Below are positions 1-5,294 of a DNA stretch of 6,404 bases, piece by piece (position 1 is the stretch's first letter; the number at the start of each line of letters is the position of its first letter). A model generated the notes under the pieces. That model was given only the letters and a program-made list of their open reading frames with translations. It had not been told where the DNA came from and made no database searches. The DNA lies in assembly GCA_937877765.1 (NCBI GenBank), contig CALGBN010000390.1, forward strand, positions 1-6,404, in the 5' to 3' direction. Made by a program: the position numbers and the translations under genes. This stretch comes from Candidatus Bathyarchaeota archaeon (lineage in GTDB: Archaea > Thermoproteota > Bathyarchaeia > TCS64).

Positions 1-132
1 TAAAATTTGGATTTTCCAAATATTATAATTTTTATTAAACTCAATCAATTCATTATATATTCCTGGCTTAACTGCTATTTTTTCTATTTTGTTTGTCTTG
101 GGGTTTTTAAATTCTATATATTCGGTTTTTCT
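1..132 (-). CDS. Possible partial gene or gene remnant at the left edge, unknown product
   Basis: Read on the minus strand, this stretch is open for 44 codons from an in-frame TGA at 133-135 to the window edge. The translation looks like a soluble lysine-, isoleucine- and asparagine-rich protein, and includes KNPKTNKIEKIAVKPGIY. No ATG, GTG or TTG occurs before codon 29, where there is a TTG. Upstream of the TGA the same frame continues to an ATG at 169-171, giving MRKPEDHHAYEN before the stop, but that part lies antisense to the start of the next gene. The codons are strongly AT-biased, unlike the genes further right. It could be a gene with a damaged 5' end, a relic, or chance openness in AT-rich DNA. 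I do not recognise the family. Confidence 0.3.
104..121 (+). promoter_or_regulatory. Putative archaeal TATA box for the secreted-protein genes
   Basis: A TTTTAAATTC stretch followed by TATATAT (115-121) is centred about 26 bases before the ATG at 144. This is the usual distance from an archaeal box A to the transcription start, so the mRNA could be leaderless. No Shine-Dalgarno site is seen before that ATG, which agrees. The whole region is AT-rich, so such a match can arise by chance. Confidence 0.35.
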
Positions 133-143
133 TCAGTTTTCGT

Positions 144-668
144 ATGCGTGATGGTCTTCTGGTTTCCGCATTCCTAATATTATCCGGGATCTTGATCATT
201 AACGCTTCAGCGGATTATCCGAGTGAAATAATATCGAATGGTGGAGACCCAGTTTACAGTTGTAAGACAATCGCCGATTTGTACTCCGAGTCAAATCTAG
301 TAATCAGAGGCAATCCAGTAAACATAGAGATATATTACCAGAATACAGTTGACGCAACATATCAGATAGAGGTGCTTGAAGTATGGAAAGGCACCTGTGA
401 AGAGTTCATTGAAGTATCTACCGCAAACAAGGGGTTTCTGAATAAACATTCACCAACTTTATCTGAGGAGGATCTGGAACAGTGTGAAGTCATACTTTTT
501 CTATCAAAAAACAAGCTGGAGACAAGGGTAATTGATGTTAACCGAGGCTTTTTCGTAATAAACAATGACGTTATCTATAGCATTGGGGTTATTGATGAGG
601 ATTTTAAAAGCTTAACAAATGGACTGCATGACCCTTACATCTTAGATGACTTCAATCGGGGGAATTAG
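144..668 (+). CDS. Secreted protein of unknown function, first of a tandem paralog pair
   Basis: This 174-residue protein starts with a good signal peptide: residues 5-19 are hydrophobic and a likely cleavage site, ASA|DY, follows residue 23. The mature part is about 150 residues and looks beta-rich. It contains NLVIRG (51-56), a V-x-E-V-W-K-G-x-C strand (77-85) and VILFL (116-120). This order (a strand ending in V-x-G, then V-x-KG, then L-x-FL) recalls a small extracellular domain seen in many bacterial and archaeal hypothetical proteins, but I cannot name the family. Cysteines are at 40, 85 and 114. The protein is probably exported or surface-bound, since no second membrane segment is visible. 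Its stop codon (666-668) directly abuts the ATG of the next gene, its paralog, so the two are probably co-transcribed and translationally coupled. No enzymatic motif is seen. Confidence 0.75.
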   Translation: MRDGLLVSAFLILSGILIINASADYPSEIISNGGDPVYSCKTIADLYSESNLVIRGNPVNIEIYYQNTVDATYQIEVLEVWKGTCEEFIEVSTANKGFLNKHSPTLSEEDLEQCEVILFLSKNKLETRVIDVNRGFFVINNDVIYSIGVIDEDFKSLTNGLHDPYILDDFNRGN

Positions 669-1132
669 ATGAAAAAACAGGACTTACTAGTATTCTTATT
701 GATTTGTTTGACTGCTTTATCATTTCAATTCCCAGAGTCATACACTAAAAACAGTGATTCAGGTATTCCCACATCAATAACTGACCTAAGAAACCTCTCG
801 AACCTTGTTATCAGAGGATACTTTCTAGCTTGGAGTCAGGCTCAGATCTAGTAGAAATACACGTTGACGCTGTTTACAAGGGTAAATGCGGTAAGATAGT
901 CTATATTAGAAGATTAGAGCTACAGAACTTGAGGCAATTTGAAAACGGTGACCTAATCCTATTCCTCAGACCCTTAGGGAAAATAAACTCGTTAATGGGA
1001 ACACGTAGTGTCTACAATATAGTTGATAATCAAGTCTTCAACTGCGTAGAACTTATGAAAGATACTCAGTCATATTTTTCAACAAATGGCATGCTGTTGA
1101 GTGATTTTATTGAAGAATATCTGACTTCTTGA
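669..1132 (+). pseudogene. Frameshifted paralog of the upstream secreted protein
   Basis: The reading frame from ATG 669 gives a signal peptide (KK followed by LLVFLLICLTALSF) and then LSNLVIRG, and ends at TAG 849-851. The rest of the protein continues in another frame to TGA 1130-1132, with DAVYKGKC, DLILFLR and STNGMLLSDF. Both halves match the preceding protein in order: NLVIRG with NLVIRG, VYKGKC with VWKGTC, LILFL with VILFL, and a shared NG...DF near the end. The second frame opens only after a TGA at 782-784, so the shift lies between about 785 and 848, most likely just after VIRG near 818-830. One added base would restore a protein of about 154 residues. A TTG at 830 could start the second half alone, but that product would lack a signal peptide. 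No canonical slippery heptamer is seen, so either a true pseudogene or a sequence error is likelier than programmed frameshifting. Confidence 0.7.
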
Positions 1133-1177
1133 GTTTACCAGTTAACTTATGTACCATAGATACCTAGTGGTTCCGTT

Positions 1178-2473
1178 TTGAATTTAATCGAGGACATCCG
1201 GGACAGATTCGGCTTCATGAGAGGTAATTTAACCATTCTCATGATTCGACAGGTAATCGGGATGTTCTTCAGAAGAATGGTGCTAACATACGCTAGTCTA
1301 TTCATACTTGAGGTGGGTGGAACCAGTGGCCAGATAGGGCTAGTAAACAGTGTTCGCCCCTTGGCTGGGTTATTTGTCTTCCCTATCGCGGGATATTTGA
1401 CAGATCGAATTAGCCGTGTTAAGCTAATCGCGTTAGCTGATATACTAAGCGGATTCAGCATGGTGCTATACGTTTTTGCGCCGAGCTGGGAATGGATAGC
1501 ACTAGGAGCTCTCGTTCAAGGATTCATGGTGTTTAGTTTTCCACCTACGTCAGCCATGTTAGCTGATAGTCTTGAGCCACAGAATCGTGGGATCGGGATT
1601 TCTTTGATGACCGGGTTGTCGAACGCTGTTGCTTTGTTAAGTCCGTATATCGCGGCCTCTGTCTTGGTGTTATATGGGGTGGAGCTTGGGATGCGAATTC
1701 TCTACGGCATATTTGGGCTTCAATACATTGTTTCAGCCCTACTAGTCTATTTCAAACTAGAAGAAGTAGGCGAAGTACATCCAATGAGCAGCATACCAAA
1801 CGTGGTAACAATATTGAAGGATACTTATTCTGGGGTTCCTGAGCTTTGGCGTACTATCCCGAGAAGCGTGAAGGCTCTCAGTTTTGTTGTCTTGCTTGGG
1901 TTTATCAGTAACGGGATATCAAGCCCATTCTGGGTAGTTTACGTTACTGAGATCATCGAGTTATCTGAAGTAAACTGGGGTATAATACTTGTCTATGAAT
2001 CAGTTCTCAAAGTCATACTAACCATACCCAGCGGAATCTTAGCAGACAAACTGGGAAGAACAAAAACCCTGTTAGGCGCAACAGTTATCTCGCTATTAAC
2101 ATTACCAGCACTCGTTTTTGCAACGAATTTCAGAACGGTTCTATTAATACGACTTGGAGCTGCAATCGCAGGATCAATGTTCATACCCGCTAGCTCAGCT
2201 CTTATGGCGGACTATACACCAAGAGACATAAGAGGTAAGGTCATGTCCGCTGTTGGGCGTGGTACCGTGCTTGTAGGGGCAGCAGGAGGAGGTACAGGTG
2301 GTCCGGGTCTAGGTTATCTGTTTGTTATTCCAGTTATGGTTTCTTCTTTAATTGGCGGTGTAATGTATGACCTTAACCCTGCTTATCCTTGGTATGGTGT
2401 TGCGGTTGCTTCTCTTCTTCAAGTGTTATTGGTTATTTTCTTTATCCGTGACCCAGAAACAGCTGAAGAATAG
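1178..2473 (+). CDS. MFS transporter, first of a tandem pair
   Basis: A 431-residue integral membrane protein, the usual size for a 12-helix MFS permease. The loop 2-3 signature is GYLTDRISRVK (72-82), with serine where glycine is common. Its repeat in the second half is GILADKLGRTK (286-296). EPQNRG (133-138) and TPRDIRGK (347-354) are the usual loops 4-5 and 10-11. A polar stretch at 195-228 is the central cytoplasmic loop. Residues 367-380 form a glycine-rich segment (GAAGGGTGGPGLGY) within about 19 residues that the neighbouring paralog lacks. The substrate is unknown; drug or small-solute transport by proton antiport or symport is a family-level guess. The start is a TTG, the only start codon between the upstream stop (1157-1159) and ATG 1217; the amphipathic residues 1-13 before FMRGN fit a cytoplasmic N-terminus, but ATG 1217 is possible. 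Only 45 bases separate it from the pseudogene, with no clear terminator between. Confidence 0.88.
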   Translation: MNLIEDIRDRFGFMRGNLTILMIRQVIGMFFRRMVLTYASLFILEVGGTSGQIGLVNSVRPLAGLFVFPIAGYLTDRISRVKLIALADILSGFSMVLYVFAPSWEWIALGALVQGFMVFSFPPTSAMLADSLEPQNRGIGISLMTGLSNAVALLSPYIAASVLVLYGVELGMRILYGIFGLQYIVSALLVYFKLEEVGEVHPMSSIPNVVTILKDTYSGVPELWRTIPRSVKALSFVVLLGFISNGISSPFWVVYVTEIIELSEVNWGIILVYESVLKVILTIPSGILADKLGRTKTLLGATVISLLTLPALVFATNFRTVLLIRLGAAIAGSMFIPASSALMADYTPRDIRGKVMSAVGRGTVLVGAAGGGTGGPGLGYLFVIPVMVSSLIGGVMYDLNPAYPWYGVAVASLLQVLLVIFFIRDPETAEE

Positions 2474-2490
2474 ACTATACAGACGCTACA

Positions 2491-2528
2491 GGTCTATGTA
2501 CTATTACAAAGGTTTTTTAGTATAGACC
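2491..2528 (+). terminator. Inverted repeat with T-run between the two transporter genes
   Basis: GGTCTAT (2491-2497) can pair with ATAGACC (2522-2528), and the stem may extend through a bulge (GTACT with AGTAT). The loop includes a T6 run (2513-2518), which by itself is a plausible archaeal terminator for the first transporter. An overlapping alternative pairing joins GTACTATT (2498-2505) with AATAGTAC (2553-2560). The sequence could be a terminator, an operator, or a leader with two exclusive folds. The T-run lies inside the loop rather than after the stem, so this is not a bacterial-type terminator. Confidence 0.35.
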
Positions 2529-2561
2529 AAGCAATGTCACGAGATACTAGGGAATAGTACC

Positions 2562-2565
2562 AGGT
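2562..2565 (+). promoter_or_regulatory. Ribosome binding site for the second MFS gene
   Basis: AGGT lies nine bases before the GTG at 2575 and supports that start. The frame has a stop at 2548-2550 and no other start codon between, so GTG 2575 is the only upstream choice. Confidence 0.5.
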
Positions 2566-2574
2566 AGAAACACT

Positions 2575-3858
2575 GTGGCATCAACGTTTAGAACGGTATT
2601 CTCAAACAAAAACATCCTTGCTATCGGAACAACAAATATGTTATACCAAGTTTTCAACGGCTTATGGGAGCTTTGGTGGAGCCTATATCTACTTACGCCT
2701 ATAGAGGAAGGCGGGCTCGGCACACCAGCTATTATTGTAGGTATGTTGGCGACTATCCAAAACACTAGCCAGATATTATTTCAGCTGCCTGGTGGTTTGA
2801 TAGCAGACAAGATTGGTAGAAAGAAAGTCATTGTGTTTGGTAGTGCTATCAGAACTGTGGCTCCGTTTATCATGTATTTTGCACGAAGTTGGCAGATGGT
2901 ATTACCCGGAATAATATTGATGGCTGTAGCAAGTCTTTATGGTCCAGCGTTTAACGCTTTAATCAGTGAGAGCATTCCAAAGGAGAACCGTGGAGCTGGA
3001 TTCGGAGCATATAGGATGTTTACGAGTATTCCACAGATTTTCATGCCTGTTGTGAGTGGATATTATTTTGATATGTTGGGTTTGGGTAAAGCAGTGCGAT
3101 ATGGTCTTTTGATGTTCACAGTAGCAATGGGTATTATCACGATCACACGTCAACTAGTAATCAAAGAGACATTGACCAATAAAGAGGCAGAGAAACAGAG
3201 TCTAAATCCATTCAACAAGGACATCATTGATACATTCAAACGCCAGCCAAGAACCATCTACGCTATGTTATCAGTAGCCGTTATCGGCGGTATCGCGATG
3301 CGGACAACCTGGACATTCCTCACACCATACGCGATAGATGTAATCGGGTTAACACAAACCCAGTATGGAGCACTTCAGAGCCTAGCCATGTTAATTTCTG
3401 TACCACTCTATATGATTAGTGGAATGTTGGCTGATAGATACGGAAGATTCCCATTCATATTATTAGCGAGAGGATTAGGTCCCTTTGACAGTCTAAGCTT
3501 GTACCTATTCAAAAACTATAACCAACTACTTTGGGCATATGGAATAATTGGATTTGCCGGAGGAATTGGCGGAGGAAGGCTCAGAGGCGGTGGATACATG
3601 GGCGGACCAGCATGGCAAGCATTGGTTGCAGATATAGTACCAAGTCGAGATAGAGCTAAAGTAATGGGATTGATGGGCACCATCTCAGGGGTAATCGGAC
3701 TACCTTTCCCAACGCTAGGAGGCTGGTTATATGAAAGAAACCCAGACTTGTTGCTTCTTGGAGGAAGTATACTGGAGATGTTATCTATTCCAATAATACT
3801 CTTCTTTATACGAGATCCCCCGAAAACAGCGGAACCCGAGATAGAGGAAATATCGTAA
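2575..3858 (+). CDS. MFS transporter, second of a tandem pair
   Basis: A 427-residue MFS permease in the plasma membrane, with 12 predicted helices. Signature loops are clear: GGLIADKIGRKK (73-84) between helices 2 and 3, SGMLADRYGR (282-291) in the second half, IPKENRGAGFGAYR (134-147) after helix 4, and PSRDRAKVMGLMG (356-368) after helix 10. A charged central loop at 197-226 separates the two six-helix halves. It is a diverged paralog of the upstream transporter: both share the same loop pattern and end in FFIRDP. Near helix 10 it has a glycine- and arginine-rich stretch (329-344, GGIGGGRLRGGGYMGG), about 11 residues longer than the paralog there. The start is GTG, preceded by AGGT. The substrate is not readable from sequence. 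Being next to an aminotransferase, it might carry an amine or amino acid, but multidrug-type export is equally possible. The stop lies inside an inverted repeat. Confidence 0.9.
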   Translation: MASTFRTVFSNKNILAIGTTNMLYQVFNGLWELWWSLYLLTPIEEGGLGTPAIIVGMLATIQNTSQILFQLPGGLIADKIGRKKVIVFGSAIRTVAPFIMYFARSWQMVLPGIILMAVASLYGPAFNALISESIPKENRGAGFGAYRMFTSIPQIFMPVVSGYYFDMLGLGKAVRYGLLMFTVAMGIITITRQLVIKETLTNKEAEKQSLNPFNKDIIDTFKRQPRTIYAMLSVAVIGGIAMRTTWTFLTPYAIDVIGLTQTQYGALQSLAMLISVPLYMISGMLADRYGRFPFILLARGLGPFDSLSLYLFKNYNQLLWAYGIIGFAGGIGGGRLRGGGYMGGPAWQALVADIVPSRDRAKVMGLMGTISGVIGLPFPTLGGWLYERNPDLLLLGGSILEMLSIPIILFFIRDPPKTAEPEIEEIS

Positions 3859-3893
3859 TTCGTTAGGGTTATTAACCTAATACGATACTGTAT
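3851..3893 (+). promoter_or_regulatory. Nested inverted repeats before the aminotransferase gene, putative operator
   Basis: TATCGTA (3851-3857) is exactly complementary to TACGATA (3881-3887). Inside it, TTAGG (3863-3867) pairs with CCTAA (3876-3880), extended by TT and AA around a three-base loop with one bulged G. A further small palindrome, ATACTGTAT (3885-3893), follows. The element overlaps the last codons of the second transporter and ends 12 bases before the aminotransferase ATG. The AT-rich TTATTAA core (3869-3875) lies about 32 bases before that ATG and could serve as a TATA box, so a bound regulator would block it. No T-run follows, which argues against a terminator. Confidence 0.45.
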
Positions 3894-3904
3894 GCCGATG
3901 GAAT

Positions 3905-5245
3905 ATGACAAAGGTTCCTAACATTGTCACACCAATACCTGGTCCTAAGAGCCAGGAATTGATAAACCAGAGGAACGAGTACGTCCCAGCAGGTGTATAC
4001 CTCGTCCAACCAGTCACAATCGCCAAATCACATGGCGCGGTTTTGGAAGACGTTGACGGAAACACCCTAATCGACTTTACTTCTGGTATTGGAGTAACTA
4101 GCCTAGGACACTGTACAAACGAGATCGTTGAAACAATCAGTGATCAGGCAGGTAAACTCATTCACAGCTGCATACACGTCGCAAACTACAAACCCTACAT
4201 TGACTTAGCGAAGAAACTCTGTGAGATCACACCAGGCACCCATAAGAAACGTGCATTAATGCTAAACAGTGGATCTGAGGCCGTTGAAAACGCAGTAAAG
4301 ATTGTACGTCAAGCAACTGGGCGCCCAAACATCATCAGCTTCGAGAACAGCTTCCACGGCAGAACCTACATGGCTATGACCCTGACGGGAAAGGTTGACC
4401 CATACAAGATCGGCTTAGGTCCATTTGTGCCCGGCGTCTACTTCACACCATTCCCATATGCGTACAGGTGTCCATGGGGAACAACCGACAAAGAAGAATG
4501 TGGAAAGATGGCTATCGAGCATATCAAGCACAGTATCTTCAAGACACAGGTAGACCCTAAAACAGTTGGAGCAATCATAGTTGAGGGTATACAGGGTGAG
4601 GGTGGATTCATTGACCCACCCAAGAACTTCTACCCAATGCTCAAAGAGCTCTGTGACCACTACGACATCAAACTAATCGTTGATGAGGTCCAGACAGGTT
4701 TCGGCAGGACAGGCAAAATGTTCGCCATCGAACACTATGGCGTCGTACCTGATGTAATCACCATGGCGAAAGCAATCGCAAACGGCTTGCCTCTTAGCGC
4801 AGTAGTTGCCAGCGAGGAGTTGATGGGAGATATTTATCCAGGTAGTCTAGGTGGTACATATGGTGGTAATCCAATCGCATGTGCGACAGCTCTCAAAGTT
4901 ATTGAGATCATGGAGAGGGAGAAGATCCCAGAGCGCGCAGAGAAGATGGGTAAGAAGCTCAGAAAACAGCTAGATGAGTTCAAGGAGAAATACCCAAAGA
5001 TCGGCGATGTACGAGGCTTAGGTCCAATGTTAGCCTTGGAGTTCGTAAAGGATCGCAAGACCAAGGAGCCAGATAGTGAGACTAGTAGCGCTGTTATGAA
5101 AGAGTGTCTACAGAATGGTTTGATGACTCTAAAGGCAGGACTGTATAACAATGCCATTAGGCTACATCCACCGCTAATTATCGATGATGATCTTCTTGAG
5201 ACCGGTATGGATATCCTAGAGAAGGCTATCAAGAAATACGCATAA
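3905..5245 (+). CDS. gabT: Class III PLP aminotransferase, 4-aminobutyrate aminotransferase type
   Basis: A full-length 446-residue cytoplasmic fold-type I PLP enzyme. Recognised parts: the N-terminal PGPKS and VDGNTLIDFTSGIG (50-63); NSGSEA (121-126), which binds the cofactor phosphate; FHGRT (150-154), with the ring-stacking aromatic; VEGIQGEGG (226-234); VDEVQTGFGRTG (259-270), where D260 contacts the pyridine nitrogen; the Schiff-base lysine K289 in MAKA; GGTYGGNP (316-323), with T318 contacting phosphate; and R419 in the C-terminal AIRL, likely for the substrate carboxylate. The overall pattern is closest to GabT, which moves the amino group of 4-aminobutyrate to 2-oxoglutarate, giving succinate semialdehyde and glutamate. 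Archaeal relatives of this type can instead be ornithine aminotransferases or broad-range amino acid racemases, so the substrate is uncertain. G228 replaces the proline more usual in VEPxQGEGG. ATG 3905 has only a weak GATGG before it. The upstream dyad may control it. Confidence 0.85.
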   Translation: MTKVPNIVTPIPGPKSQELINQRNEYVPAGVYLVQPVTIAKSHGAVLEDVDGNTLIDFTSGIGVTSLGHCTNEIVETISDQAGKLIHSCIHVANYKPYIDLAKKLCEITPGTHKKRALMLNSGSEAVENAVKIVRQATGRPNIISFENSFHGRTYMAMTLTGKVDPYKIGLGPFVPGVYFTPFPYAYRCPWGTTDKEECGKMAIEHIKHSIFKTQVDPKTVGAIIVEGIQGEGGFIDPPKNFYPMLKELCDHYDIKLIVDEVQTGFGRTGKMFAIEHYGVVPDVITMAKAIANGLPLSAVVASEELMGDIYPGSLGGTYGGNPIACATALKVIEIMEREKIPERAEKMGKKLRKQLDEFKEKYPKIGDVRGLGPMLALEFVKDRKTKEPDSETSSAVMKECLQNGLMTLKAGLYNNAIRLHPPLIIDDDLLETGMDILEKAIKKYA

Positions 5246-5250
5246 TCTCA

Positions 5251-5272
5251 TATTTTTTCTATTCTTTTTATC
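5251..5272 (+). terminator. T-rich archaeal-type terminator after the aminotransferase
   Basis: Beginning five bases after the TAA stop, the coding strand has a T6 run (5253-5258) and a T5 run (5265-5269) within a pyrimidine-rich stretch, with no stem-loop before them. Runs of T alone are the usual intrinsic terminator in archaea, so transcription from the aminotransferase probably ends here. Confidence 0.55.
5264..5272 (+). promoter_or_regulatory. Possible TATA box for endonuclease IV
   Basis: CTTTTTATC is centred about 26 bases before ATG 5295, the spacing expected for an archaeal box A with a leaderless or nearly leaderless mRNA. No Shine-Dalgarno site precedes the ATG, which agrees. The element overlaps the terminator T-runs, so composition alone could explain it. 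Confidence 0.35.
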
Positions 5273-5294
5273 TTACAACTCCTGATTATTGTAG

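Noticed and set aside
815..851. Programmed -1 frameshifting between the two halves of the second secreted paralog
   Set aside because: The overlap has no X-XXY-YYZ slippery heptamer (the best candidate is only CTTTCTA) and no obvious downstream stem; a mutation or sequence error is simpler.
830..1132. Separate 100-residue gene starting at TTG 830
   Set aside because: It lacks a signal peptide and matches the middle and end of the upstream paralog, so it is the distal part of a split gene.
1148..1158. TATGTACCATA palindrome before the first transporter as an operator
   Set aside because: The half-sites are only four bases with a three-base spacer, easily due to chance.
1147..1461. A 104-codon minus-strand frame over the start of the first transporter
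   Set aside because: It is antisense to conserved MFS sequence, including the loop 2-3 signature.
3516..3911. A 131-codon minus-strand frame rich in proline
   Set aside because: It is the antisense shadow of the Gly-rich transporter end; proline codons mirror glycine codons, and the plus-strand MFS motifs are unmistakable.
4469..4502. Paired cysteines C189 and C199 in the aminotransferase as a metal or Fe-S site
   Set aside because: The spacing differs from the CxxC of animal GABA aminotransferase, and similar RCP...C stretches occur in bacterial GabT-like enzymes without a known cluster.
4834..5232. A 132-codon minus-strand frame inside the aminotransferase
   Set aside because: It lies wholly within a well-supported enzyme gene and shows no recognisable domain.
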